Assembly (NCBI RefSeq): GCF_000164135.1 | Contig: NZ_GG770554.1 | Span: 107,957 to 171,956, forward strand | Reading direction: 5' to 3' | Source: Mycobacterium parascrofulaceum ATCC BAA-614 | Lineage (GTDB): Bacteria > Actinomycetota > Actinomycetes > Mycobacteriales > Mycobacteriaceae | DNA length: 64,000 nucleotides | Part shown: one piece after another, positions 25,009 through 33,162 of the stretch | Layout of the letters: every line of letters starts with the position of its first letter | Numbering within the stretch: the first letter of the stretch is position 1 | Translations under genes and position numbers: made by a program | Notes under the pieces: generated by a model | What the model was told of the DNA's origin: nothing | Database searches by the model: none | Seen by the model: the letters and a program-made list of their open reading frames with translations, nothing else

Positions 25009-26279
25009 AGGCCGACGACATCGACACCAGGGACTTCTTCACCGACAACGAGCTGCTCGCGGATCCGTACGACTATCTCGCCGCCTTGCGCGGGGAATGC
25101 CCGCTGCGGCGCGAGCCGCACCATGACGTCGTGATGGTCACCGGTTACGACGAAGGTGTCGCAATCTACAACGACACCAAGAGGTTCTCCTCATGCATCT
25201 CGGTGACCGGGCCGTTCCCGGGCTTCCCCGTGGCGCTGGACCACCACGGTGACGACATCACCGATCTGATCGCGGCGCGGCGCGGGGAGCTACCGTTCAA
25301 CGACCAGTTGCCGACCTTCGATCCACCGGAGCACACCGCCCACCGCGCCTTGCTGTCCCGGATGATCACCCCCAAGCGGCTCAAGGAAAACGAAGAGTTC
25401 ATGTGGCGCCTGGCCGATCGGCAGCTGGACGTCGCGCTGAGCGGTGAAGGGTGCGAATTCATCGGGGATTTCGCATCGCCGTTCGCGATGCTGGTGATCG
25501 CCGACCTGCTGGGCGTGCCCGAGTCGGATCACGAGGAATTTCGTTCCGCGCTGCTCAGCGAGGCGGGCACCATCGGGAGCAGCGAAGGTGACACCATGCG
25601 TCATTCGCCGCTGGAATACCTGTATGGCAAGTTCACCGCTTACATCGAGGACAGGCGGCGCAATCCGCGCGGCGACGTGCTCACCGGGGTCGCGTCAGCC
25701 ACGTTCCCGGACGGCAGCAGGCCCGAGGTCATCGACGCGGTGCGCGTGGCGGCCAATCTGTTCGCCGCGGGGCAGGAGACGACGGTGCGCCTGCTCAGTG
25801 CCGCCGTGCTGATGCTCGCCGAAAGCCCGCAATTGCAAGGCAAACTGCGCGCCAACCGCGAACTCATCCCCGATTTCATCGAGGAGACGTTGCGTTACGA
25901 GAGCCCGGTGCGCGGTGACTTCCGGCTGTCCAAGTGTCCGGTGAGCGTGGGCGGGGTCGATCTTCCGGCGGGCACCACGGTGATGCTCGTCAACGCCGCG
26001 CTCAACCGCGACCCTCGCAAGTTTCCCGAGCCCGATACCTTCGACATCCACCGTCCCAATGCGCGCAGCCATGTCGCGTTCGGCCGCGGCCCGCATGCCT
26101 GCCCGGGCGCGCCGCTGGCGCGCACCGAGGCGCGGGTCAGCCTGGAGCGAATGCTCGCCCGCACCAGCGACATTCGCATCGACGAGGATAGGCACGGTCC
26201 GCCCGGCGACCGCCACTACCGATACCTGCCCACGTTCATCTTGCGGGGGCTCAGCCGGCTACACATCCGATTCGAGTAG
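25005..26279 (+). CDS. Cytochrome P450
   Basis: A 424-residue P450 starting with GTG. The I-helix is FAAGQETTVR (near 252), ExxR is in EETLRYESP (near 293) and the haem loop is FGRGPHACPGAPLA with Cys near 366. It is clearly related to the P450 at 9493 over the N-terminal region (FFTDNELLADPYDYLAALRG) and FPGFPV loop. In an operon with a Rieske oxygenase, SDR and CMD protein it probably adds a second hydroxyl on the same scaffold. Confidence 0.93.
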   Translation: MKADDIDTRDFFTDNELLADPYDYLAALRGECPLRREPHHDVVMVTGYDEGVAIYNDTKRFSSCISVTGPFPGFPVALDHHGDDITDLIAARRGELPFNDQLPTFDPPEHTAHRALLSRMITPKRLKENEEFMWRLADRQLDVALSGEGCEFIGDFASPFAMLVIADLLGVPESDHEEFRSALLSEAGTIGSSEGDTMRHSPLEYLYGKFTAYIEDRRRNPRGDVLTGVASATFPDGSRPEVIDAVRVAANLFAAGQETTVRLLSAAVLMLAESPQLQGKLRANRELIPDFIEETLRYESPVRGDFRLSKCPVSVGGVDLPAGTTVMLVNAALNRDPRKFPEPDTFDIHRPNARSHVAFGRGPHACPGAPLARTEARVSLERMLARTSDIRIDEDRHGPPGDRHYRYLPTFILRGLSRLHIRFE

Positions 26280-26284
26280 CTCGG

Positions 26285-27040
26285 ATGCCGTTTCAGGGGA
26301 CCACCGCCATCGTGACCGGCGGGGCGATGGGACTGGGCCTGGCCATCACCGAGGCGCTCGCCGCGCGCGGCACCAAGGTCGCGATGTTCGACATCGCCGC
26401 CGAAGCGGTGCGGACCCAAGTGGCTCGGCTGAGCGAAAACGGCGCCACCGTCAGCGGTTATGTTCTCGACGTGTCGGACCGCGCGCAGGTCGAGTCCGCG
26501 GTGGCGCAGGTGCGCTCCGAACTGGGCCCGGTGCTGATCCTGGTGAACAACGCCGGCATCGAGCAGTTCGGCAAGTTCGCCGAGATCACCGACGAGCAGT
26601 GGGACCGCGTCATGGCGGTGAACCTGCGGGGCCCGTTCATCTGCACACAGGCGCTGCTGCCGGACATGCTCGACGCCGGTTGGGGCCGTATCGTCAACAT
26701 CTCGTCGTCCAGCGCCCAGGGTGGTCAGGCGCGCATGGCCGCGTACGTCAGTTCCAAGGCGGGAGTGATCGGGTTGACCAAGAGTCTGGCGCTGGAGCTC
26801 GGTCCAAAAGGCATCACCGTCAACACGATCCCACCCGGCATGGTGGTGACGCCGATGCTGGAGAAGGCGATCGCCGAAGGCAGGTTTACGGCCAGCTTGG
26901 AGCACTTCGCCAGCATCACGCCGGTGCGCCGGGCCGGCCGGCCGGAGGACATCGCCAACGCGGCGGTATTCCTATGTCAGGACGAATCGTCCTACATCAC
27001 AGGACAAGTCATCGGCGTCAACGGAGGACGGAGAACATGA
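26285..27040 (+). CDS. FabG-like short-chain dehydrogenase
   Basis: A 251-residue classical SDR: AIVTGGAMGLGLAITEALAARGTKVAMFDIA (cofactor), LVNNAGIEQ, NISSSSAQGG and YVSSKAG (Tyr, Lys). The acidic residue at the end of strand 2 (FDIA) indicates NAD(H). Unlike the three mycofactocin-type SDRs it lacks the GRSHA insert. It most likely oxidises the hydroxyl introduced by the oxygenases of this operon. Confidence 0.9.
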   Translation: MPFQGTTAIVTGGAMGLGLAITEALAARGTKVAMFDIAAEAVRTQVARLSENGATVSGYVLDVSDRAQVESAVAQVRSELGPVLILVNNAGIEQFGKFAEITDEQWDRVMAVNLRGPFICTQALLPDMLDAGWGRIVNISSSSAQGGQARMAAYVSSKAGVIGLTKSLALELGPKGITVNTIPPGMVVTPMLEKAIAEGRFTASLEHFASITPVRRAGRPEDIANAAVFLCQDESSYITGQVIGVNGGRRT

Positions 27041-27639
27041 CCGACGACGACAGCACCCCGCGGCAGACGCTGACCCCCCTGACCGCCGACCAATGGGGGG
27101 ACGCCGAGTATGCGGCCTTCGGTGTGCTGCTGGGCATTCCGGGTGAAAAGGTGCCTCGCGCCGGCTCGGGACACGCCATGGACCCGTTGAAGTTCGACAT
27201 CATCGGCCTGCTTGCCCGCCACCCCGAAATGGCCCGGGCCTTCCTGACCTTCAACGGCTTTCTGCTGCGGCGCGGCGAACTGTCGCCGCGCCTGCGCGAA
27301 TTGGCGATCCTGCGTGTCGCCAAGACCCGGCGCTCGGCCTTCTTCTGGGGCGAGCACACCAAAGTCGCCGTCGAAAGCGGTGTGCCGCAGGAGGACATCA
27401 CGAGGCTCGCCGAGGGCAACGAGGGGTTCTCCGGCGTTGACCTGCTGGTCCTCGCGGCAACCGACGAGATGCTCGCCGACGGCCGCGTGCAAGCCGAGAC
27501 ATGGGAGCATCTGGTCGCCGCGCTCGACACCCACGCGGCGATGGAGTTGATCTTCGTGGTCGGCACCTACACGATGTTGGCCATGGCCTTCCGGACCTGG
27601 GGCCTGGCACCTCCGCCCGGGAGCGCGCCGTTGCCCTGA
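27037..27639 (+). CDS. Carboxymuconolactone decarboxylase-family protein
   Basis: A 200-residue CMD-fold protein. The core is FLTFNGFLLRRGELSPRLRELAILRVAKTRRSAFFWGEHTKVAVESGVPQEDI. The CxxC of AhpD peroxidases is absent, and the usual position reads AFFWGEH, as in many mycobacterial CMD proteins next to oxygenases. Start overlaps the SDR stop. Last gene of the Rieske operon; the 3' gap holds two hairpins. Confidence 0.83.
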   Translation: MTDDDSTPRQTLTPLTADQWGDAEYAAFGVLLGIPGEKVPRAGSGHAMDPLKFDIIGLLARHPEMARAFLTFNGFLLRRGELSPRLRELAILRVAKTRRSAFFWGEHTKVAVESGVPQEDITRLAEGNEGFSGVDLLVLAATDEMLADGRVQAETWEHLVAALDTHAAMELIFVVGTYTMLAMAFRTWGLAPPPGSAPLP

Positions 27640-27661
27640 ACTCTTAAGGCCGCCGCCGCGT

Positions 27662-27715
27662 GGGTGTGCGGCCAGCCGCACACCCGCTGCCGAATGTGCG
27701 GCCGGCCGCGCACTC
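27662..27715. terminator. Tandem palindromic hairpins between convergent operons
   Basis: The first is GGGTGTGCGGC-CA-GCCGCACACCC (27662-27685), a perfect 11-bp stem. The second is TGTGCGGC-CG-GCCGCGCA (27695-27712) inside GAAT...CTC context almost identical to the hairpin at 18847-18870. They fill the 89-bp gap between the Rieske operon and the convergent amidohydrolase. Probably a bidirectional terminator. Confidence 0.6.
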
Positions 27716-27728
27716 GACGCACCGCACG

Positions 27729-28994
27729 CTAGGGCAGCTCGGCGAGCTGCCTCTCCTGATAGAGCCGCGCCCACTCGGCGCGCGACCGGATCGACACATC
27801 CACGTCGACGGCGTTGGCGCGCAGGGCTTTCACGGTCGCCCGCTCGCGGTCCGTCCGCGCGAACGGGTCCCAGCTGAAGAACCGGCAGGCGTTGCCCCAG
27901 GTGATCTTGTTGATGTCGGAGTCGTCGGCGCCGGCGGCGTTCAACTCGGCCAGCACCCGCTCGGGTGCGTCCGGCCAGAAGCAATCCGAGTGCGGGTAGT
28001 CGCACTCCCAGGCGATGATGTCGATGCCGATCTCGTGGCGCAGTTTCAACGAGGTCTTGTCGGTGACGTAGCAGGCCAGCGAGTGTTCGCGGAAGACCTC
28101 GCTGGGCAGCTTGTTCCCGAAGTCGCGGCGCAGCCACTTCTGGTTGGTGTAGTGGCGGTCGCTGCGGTCGAGGTAGAACGGGATCCAGCCGATGCCGCCT
28201 TCGGAGAAGGCGAACCTCAGGTCGGGGTAGTTGCGCATGGCGGGGCCCCACAGCAGGTCTTGGGCGCACATGGCCGAGACCTGGGTGGCCAGGATGATCA
28301 GGTTGTCGATCGGCGCGTCGGGGGCCATGCTGATCGCCCCGAACCCGGTGCCGATGTGCAGGCACATCACCACGTTCTGCTCGGACAGCGTGCGAAAGAC
28401 CGGACCCCAGTAGTCGTCGTCGTGGTAGCTCGGAAGCCCTTCCAGGTGAGGCAATTCCGGCATCGTGACCGCCCGGCAGCCCTTGGCCGCGACCCGGCGG
28501 ATCTCGGCGCACATGCCCTCGGGGGTCCAGGTCGGCAGGATGGCGATCGGGATGAAGCGGTCCGGGTAGGACCCGGCCCATTCGTCGATGTGCCAGTCGT
28601 TGTAGGCCGACACCATCACCAGAGTGACATCTTCGCGCGTCATGTTGAGGTGCCGCGCGGAGAAGCCGGTGAAGGTGGGGAAGCACATCGACGCCAGGAT
28701 GCCGTTGCGGTTCATGTCCCGAACGCGTTCGTGGACGTCGTAGACGCCCGGGCGCATCTCGGCGAAACCGGCCGGGTCGCGGCCCCATTCCTCGGCCGGC
28801 CACGACACCACGGCGTTGAGTCCGCTGACGCCCTGGGGCCTGCCCTGGTACATCCACTGGTCGACGCCCTTGTCGTCGACGACGACGACCGGTGCCTCCG
28901 CCTTGTATTTGGCGGGGACGTGGCGCAGGAACATGTCCGGCGGCTCGACCACGTGGTCGTCGATGCTCACCAGGATCAGGTCGTCGACATTCAT
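27729..28994 (-). CDS. Amidohydrolase_2-family metal hydrolase/decarboxylase
   Basis: A 421-residue TIM-barrel amidohydrolase of the ACMSD/hydroxybenzoate-decarboxylase-like group. It starts with the metal motif as SIDDHVVEPPDMF (DxH), has CLHIGTGFG for the barrel His and WECDYPHSDCFWP for the catalytic Asp. Such enzymes hydrolyse or decarboxylate ring-fission products, some with Zn2+ or Mn2+. It is convergent with the Rieske operon and co-transcribed with the ferredoxin, so it probably acts in the same pathway. Confidence 0.87.
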   Translation of the reverse strand: MNVDDLILVSIDDHVVEPPDMFLRHVPAKYKAEAPVVVVDDKGVDQWMYQGRPQGVSGLNAVVSWPAEEWGRDPAGFAEMRPGVYDVHERVRDMNRNGILASMCFPTFTGFSARHLNMTREDVTLVMVSAYNDWHIDEWAGSYPDRFIPIAILPTWTPEGMCAEIRRVAAKGCRAVTMPELPHLEGLPSYHDDDYWGPVFRTLSEQNVVMCLHIGTGFGAISMAPDAPIDNLIILATQVSAMCAQDLLWGPAMRNYPDLRFAFSEGGIGWIPFYLDRSDRHYTNQKWLRRDFGNKLPSEVFREHSLACYVTDKTSLKLRHEIGIDIIAWECDYPHSDCFWPDAPERVLAELNAAGADDSDINKITWGNACRFFSWDPFARTDRERATVKALRANAVDVDVSIRSRAEWARLYQERQLAELP

Positions 28995-29308
28995 GAGCCG
29001 ACGCGCTCGCTGGTCGTCTCGAACAGTCGGGGGATGGGAGCGGGATCCAGCTGCAGGGCGTCGGACATGTGCAGCTGTCCGGCGTTGGCGATCATGTTGT
29101 CCAGGATGGCCCGCAGGTCGTCGCCCTCGAGCTCGTAGATGGCGACATACGGGCCCTGCCCGTCAACCGGGCGCAGCCGGCGCGCGGCGACGATTCCGTC
29201 GAGCGCCAGCAGTTCCGGTATGTGTACGTCGTCGTACCAGGTGTTGTATTCCTGTTCGCGTTCCGGCGAACTGGGTCGGCTTTCGACGAACATGATTCCC
29301 TTGGCCAT
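28991..29308 (-). CDS. Small EthD/DUF4286-like alpha-beta barrel protein
   Basis: A 105-residue protein: KGIMFVESRPSSPEREQEYNTWYDDVHIPELLALDGIVAARRLRP...GPYVAIYELEGDD. The beta-alpha-beta layout with NTWYDDVHIPE is that of dimeric alpha-beta barrel proteins such as EthD, often found beside P450 or ring-cleaving systems. The ATG at 29308 was chosen because AGAGAGGTG lies 6 bp upstream; an in-frame GTG at 29317 lies within that ribosome site. Overlaps the amidohydrolase by 4 bp. Confidence 0.78.
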   Translation of the reverse strand: MAKGIMFVESRPSSPEREQEYNTWYDDVHIPELLALDGIVAARRLRPVDGQGPYVAIYELEGDDLRAILDNMIANAGQLHMSDALQLDPAPIPRLFETTSERVGS

Positions 29309-29332
29309 TGACGCCACCTCTCTTCGGGGCCG

Positions 29333-29668
29333 CTATTCGTAGCGCACCGTGACCGATTCGGTGTCGGGCACGCCCTGGCAGGTCAGAATGTAGCCCTCGG
29401 CGACCTCGTCATCGTCGAGAGCGTCATTCACCCGCATGGTCACGCGGCCTTCCTCGAGCTTGGCCATGCAGGTGCCGCAGTTGCCGGCCTCGCAGCTGAA
29501 CGGCGGTTCCAGGCCGGCCCGCCGCGCGCTCTGCAACAACGTCTCGCCGGGGACCATCGGCACCGAGACCTTCTTGCGGTCCATGTGAATGGTCACCGTG
29601 CCCGCCCCGGAGCCGTTTGACGGATCTGTCACCCGTGGGGTCTCCTCGATGCTTCGGGCGACTGTCAC
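29333..29668 (-). CDS. Plant-type [2Fe-2S] ferredoxin
   Basis: A 111-residue ferredoxin. The cluster ligands are in CEAGNCGTC (spacing C-x4-C-x2-C) and the distal Cys of ILTCQGVP. The N-terminal 25 residues are a low-complexity lead. It resembles the C-terminal ferredoxin domain of KshB-type reductases but has no flavin domain, so it is a stand-alone electron carrier. It may feed the Rieske oxygenase or the P450s. First gene of a minus-strand operon, divergent from the CoA ligase across a shared palindrome. Confidence 0.9.
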   Translation of the reverse strand: MTVARSIEETPRVTDPSNGSGAGTVTIHMDRKKVSVPMVPGETLLQSARRAGLEPPFSCEAGNCGTCMAKLEEGRVTMRVNDALDDDEVAEGYILTCQGVPDTESVTVRYE

Positions 29669-29704
29669 CTCGACCGCCCTCCCGTATTTGCATTCTTCAC
29701 TATA

Positions 29705-29719
29705 GAGAATACTATTCTC
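29705..29719. promoter_or_regulatory. Perfect GAGAATA-C-TATTCTC operator, copy 1
   Basis: A perfect 15-bp palindrome 37 bp before the ferredoxin start and 72 bp before the CoA-ligase GTG. The same motif with one mismatch is at 34933-34947, so both divergent promoter regions of this 5-kb block share a regulator. An additional ATTCT...AGAAT pair begins at 29692. No TetR gene sits between the two sites. Confidence 0.7.
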
Positions 29720-29790
29720 ACAGAGCGATAGGATCTTCTCAAGCTTGCGTGGATGTCAGGTCGGCCCGGCCTGTCAGGGAAGGACGGACC

Positions 29791-31194
29791 GTGACCGAGC
29801 CGGCTGCGGTCGTGTTCGAGGAACGGCGATTGCGCCTGCCCGAACTCGACGCACTCGCCGACGGCTGGGCCGCGACGCTGGCCGGCAACGGTGTCACAGC
29901 AGGTCAGCGTGTCGCGGTGATGGCGTCCACCCGGCCGGAATTCGCCGCCGCCGTGCTGGGCATCTGGCGGCTGGCGGCAACGGCGGTGCTCATCAGCCCG
30001 GCATGGAAACGCGACGAGGTCGACCACGCGCTCGCGCTGACGCAACCCGCCCACGCCGTCGGGGACCACCCGGTGCTGGCAGGCATGATGCCCATGTTGC
30101 ACCTCGACGAGCCCGTCGGCCCCGGGCGGCCCGTGACCGCGACGCCCTCGCCGCGGTCCGACGCGGTGCTGGTGTTCAGTTCCGGCACCACCGGCCTGCC
30201 GAAGGCCGTCCGCCACACGCACGCGACGCTGGGCGAGGCCGTCCGGCATTGGCGCGAAGCGCTGCGGCTGACCCCGCGCGACCGGATCCAAATTGCCACG
30301 CCGCCATCGCACATCCTCGGTCTGCTCAACATCCTCACGGCCCTGCGCACCGGGGCGTCCGTGCGGCTGCATCCCCGCTTCGACGTGGACCGAATGCTGT
30401 ATCACATCGGAAACGACCGCATCACAGTCGAAATGGCGGTCGCACCCATCGCGCTGGCCCTCGCCTCGCACCCGACGCTCGAGTCCTACGACCTGTCCTC
30501 GCTGCGCTACATCATGTGGGGGGCGACGCCGGTCAGCGCCCGCGTCGCGGAGACGGTCACCCGGCGCACCGGCGTCGGCTGGGTCCCGGCCTACGGAACC
30601 ACGGAATTGCCCGTCATTGCGTGCAATCCGATCGAGGGCGCCCGGTTGGACGCCGTCGGACCTCCGGTGCCGGGCGTCGACCTGAGGGTGGTCTCGCTGG
30701 AGACGGGGGAGCCGGTTTCGGCGGGTGAGGTCGGCGAGATCCAGGCCCGGTCTACGTCCCTGATGGCCGGCTACCTGCCCGGCGAAGCCACCGCCGAGGT
30801 GATCCGCGATGGCTGGTACCGGACCGGTGACGTCGGCTGGGTCGACGCCGGCGGCTGGCTGCGCATCACCGATCGCCTCAAGGAGATGATCAAAGTGCGC
30901 GGCTTTCAGGTCGCGCCCGCCGAAATCGAGACGGTGCTGCACGGTCACCCGGCCGTCAAGGACTGCGCGGTGTTCGGCGTACCCGACGGCATCAACGGGG
31001 AAGCGGTCGTCGCCGCGGTCGCCACCTGCGCACCCGTCGACGCCGGTGAGCTGACCGCCCAAGTCGATCAGCGGCTGGCTTCTTACAAGCACGTGAGCCG
31101 GGTCGTGTTCGTGCCCGACATTCCCCGCCTGCCCTCGGGCAAGGTATTGCGCCGAGTGCTGAAGGAGCGCTATGGACGTACGTCTGACAGCTGA
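29791..31194 (+). CDS. Acyl-CoA synthetase (AMP-forming, class I)
   Basis: A 467-residue ANL-family ligase. The P-loop is LVFSSGTTGLPKAVRHTH, the A5 motif YGTTELP, the hinge YRTGDVGWVDAGGWLRITDRLKEMIKVRGFQVAP, and the catalytic Lys in LPSGKVLRR. It adenylates a carboxylic acid and transfers it to CoA. The GTG at 29791 (AGGGAAGG upstream) was chosen; the frame is open further left. Overlaps the next gene by 23 bp. A FadD-like starter of the following beta-oxidation genes. Confidence 0.92.
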   Translation: MTEPAAVVFEERRLRLPELDALADGWAATLAGNGVTAGQRVAVMASTRPEFAAAVLGIWRLAATAVLISPAWKRDEVDHALALTQPAHAVGDHPVLAGMMPMLHLDEPVGPGRPVTATPSPRSDAVLVFSSGTTGLPKAVRHTHATLGEAVRHWREALRLTPRDRIQIATPPSHILGLLNILTALRTGASVRLHPRFDVDRMLYHIGNDRITVEMAVAPIALALASHPTLESYDLSSLRYIMWGATPVSARVAETVTRRTGVGWVPAYGTTELPVIACNPIEGARLDAVGPPVPGVDLRVVSLETGEPVSAGEVGEIQARSTSLMAGYLPGEATAEVIRDGWYRTGDVGWVDAGGWLRITDRLKEMIKVRGFQVAPAEIETVLHGHPAVKDCAVFGVPDGINGEAVVAAVATCAPVDAGELTAQVDQRLASYKHVSRVVFVPDIPRLPSGKVLRRVLKERYGRTSDS

Positions 31195-32077
31195 ACAACA
31201 CCAGTTGCGCGACGCCGCCGCCAAACTGGCCGACGATCTTGGGCCCGCGGCGGTCCAGGACCTCGACGACCGGAGCCGAATTGCGCGACTGGACAAGCAG
31301 ATCGCGGCGACGGGCTGGCGGTCGCTGCGCTCCGACGGGGCATCGGGCGTCGAAGTCGCCATCGTCGCCGAGGAGTTCGGGCGCCGACTGGTCGACAGCC
31401 CGTTCCTGGGTCCGGTGCTCGCCGACGACCTGACGCGTCACGTCGGCGCGGACGGCGCGGGCTCGACGATCGCGGTCGACGGTCGCGCCGTCGACGCGCG
31501 GGGCGCCCGGCGGGCCCTGAGCCTTTCGGACGGCAAGGTTCTCGCCGACGAGGTGCGGGACCTGACCGACGGCCCGGATTTGACCCGGGCCGATGCGAAG
31601 GTTGCGGGAACGCCGGTGACACTGGGCGAAGTCTCCTCCGCCTTCGCGGTGCAATGGCGCGCGCTCGCGCTGGTCGCCACGACCGCGGACCTGGTGGGGA
31701 TCGCCCGCGGCGCGCACGCCGTCGCGGTCGACTACGCCAAGATCCGCGAACAGTACGGGAAACAGATCGGGTCCTACCAAGCCATCGCGCACCTGCTCGC
31801 CGAAAGCCTTGCGCTGATCGAAGGTTCGATCAGCGTGTCCCGGCATGCCGCGTGGGCGGTCGACGAGCTGCCGCCCGCCGAGGCCATCCGTGCCGCGCAA
31901 GTCGCCAAGCTCTACTGCGCCCGCGCGGCGCGAACCGTCTGCGAGACGGCCATTCAGGTGCACGGCGGTATCGGCAACACCTGGGACTGCCTCGTGCACG
32001 TCTATCTGCGCCGCGCCCTGATATCGGCCGAACTGTGGCCCGTCGCGTTGAAGGAGATCGATCTTGGACTTTCGTGA
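31172..32077 (+). CDS. Acyl-CoA dehydrogenase-fold protein, small subunit
   Basis: A 301-residue acyl-CoA dehydrogenase-fold protein, shorter than the usual 380. The N-terminal helix (RLTAEQHQLRDAAAKLADDL) and the C-terminal helical domain (YAKIREQYGKQIGSYQAIAHLLAES...AIQVHGGIGNTWDCLVHVYLRRA) are normal, while the central beta domain is reduced. It is overlapped by a full-length partner, as in the heteromeric alpha2-beta2 dehydrogenases of mycobacterial steroid degradation. One subunit of such a pair typically lacks parts of the FAD site. Confidence 0.88.
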   Translation: MDVRLTAEQHQLRDAAAKLADDLGPAAVQDLDDRSRIARLDKQIAATGWRSLRSDGASGVEVAIVAEEFGRRLVDSPFLGPVLADDLTRHVGADGAGSTIAVDGRAVDARGARRALSLSDGKVLADEVRDLTDGPDLTRADAKVAGTPVTLGEVSSAFAVQWRALALVATTADLVGIARGAHAVAVDYAKIREQYGKQIGSYQAIAHLLAESLALIEGSISVSRHAAWAVDELPPAEAIRAAQVAKLYCARAARTVCETAIQVHGGIGNTWDCLVHVYLRRALISAELWPVALKEIDLGLS

Positions 32078-33161
32078 CTCACCGGACGAAGCCGCCTTTC
32101 GCGAGCGGCTCCGGTCCTGGCTCGCCGTGCACGCGGGAGAATTCTCCGGATCCGGCGACGAGTACTGGGCCCGCCAAGCCCAATGGCACCAGGCCCTGTA
32201 TCGCGAGGGATTCTTCGGGCTGTCGTTCCCCCGCGAGTACGGCGGGCAGGAGCTGCCGCCGGTGTATGACGTCATCGTCGACGAGGAGCTCGCCCGGGCC
32301 GGGGCCCCACCGCGTCCCAGCGTCGGCTACCTGATCTACGGAATCGGCCGGCACGCCAACGACAAAGTGCGCCAACGGTTCCTGCCGGGCATCATCAACG
32401 GCACCGAGCGATGGTGCCAGGGCTTCAGTGAGCCCGGGGCGGGTTCGGATCTCGCCTCGCTGACCACCACCGCCCGCCTCGAGGGCGACACCTATGTGGT
32501 GAACGGGCACAAGATCTGGACCAGCTACTCCGATGTGGCGGACTGGTGCCTGTTGCTGGCGCGCACCGACCCCGCGGCCAAGCGTCACCGCGGGCTGTCG
32601 GCGTTCGTCCTGGAGATGAAACAGCCCGGCGTGCAACAGCGCCCGCTGCGCATGATCAACGGGGTGACCAACGAATTCGGTCAGGTGTTCTTCGACGACG
32701 CGAAGATACCGGCGGACCGGATGGTCGGGGCGCCCGGCGACGGCTGGGCGGTCGCCATGACCGTCGTCGGGCATGAGCGTGAACCGTCCACGCTCGGCTA
32801 CGCGGCCCGATACGGCAAGCTGGTGCGAAGCCTGTACGCGCGCAGCCGCGATGTCGGGGGACCGGTGTCCGAAGAGCTCGCGTGGGCGGCGGTCCAGTCC
32901 GAGATGCTGACCCACCACGTCCGGCGGCGGCTGTCCGAACAACTCGACGGCGTCTCGCACGGCCCCGAGGGGTCGCTCGACAAGCTGCTGATGACCTGGG
33001 TCGAACAGTCTGTCGGGCACGCCGCACTGGCGGTCACCGGGACCCGCGATCCGGATTTGCTCGGCGCCTACCTGTACAGCCGCGCGCAGAGCGTGATGGG
33101 CGGGACATCACAGATACAGAAGAACATCATCGCTTCACGAATCCTGGGATTGGGGGTCTGA
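32064..33161 (+). CDS. Acyl-CoA dehydrogenase, large subunit
   Basis: A 365-residue acyl-CoA dehydrogenase starting with TTG. FAD/substrate motifs are GFSEPGAGSDLASL and GHKIWTSYSDVADWCLLLART, and the C-terminus is YLYSRAQSVMGGTSQIQKNIIASRILGL. It overlaps its smaller partner by 14 bp, implying coupled synthesis and a heterotetramer. It introduces the 2,3-double bond into the CoA ester made by the ligase; ring-bearing side chains are the usual substrates of such pairs. Confidence 0.92.
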   Translation: MDFRDSPDEAAFRERLRSWLAVHAGEFSGSGDEYWARQAQWHQALYREGFFGLSFPREYGGQELPPVYDVIVDEELARAGAPPRPSVGYLIYGIGRHANDKVRQRFLPGIINGTERWCQGFSEPGAGSDLASLTTTARLEGDTYVVNGHKIWTSYSDVADWCLLLARTDPAAKRHRGLSAFVLEMKQPGVQQRPLRMINGVTNEFGQVFFDDAKIPADRMVGAPGDGWAVAMTVVGHEREPSTLGYAARYGKLVRSLYARSRDVGGPVSEELAWAAVQSEMLTHHVRRRLSEQLDGVSHGPEGSLDKLLMTWVEQSVGHAALAVTGTRDPDLLGAYLYSRAQSVMGGTSQIQKNIIASRILGLGV

Positions 33162-33162
33162 C

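Noticed and set aside
29665..31362. 565-codon minus-strand frame opposite the CoA ligase
   Set aside because: Antisense shadow: the plus-strand frame carries all ANL ligase motifs.
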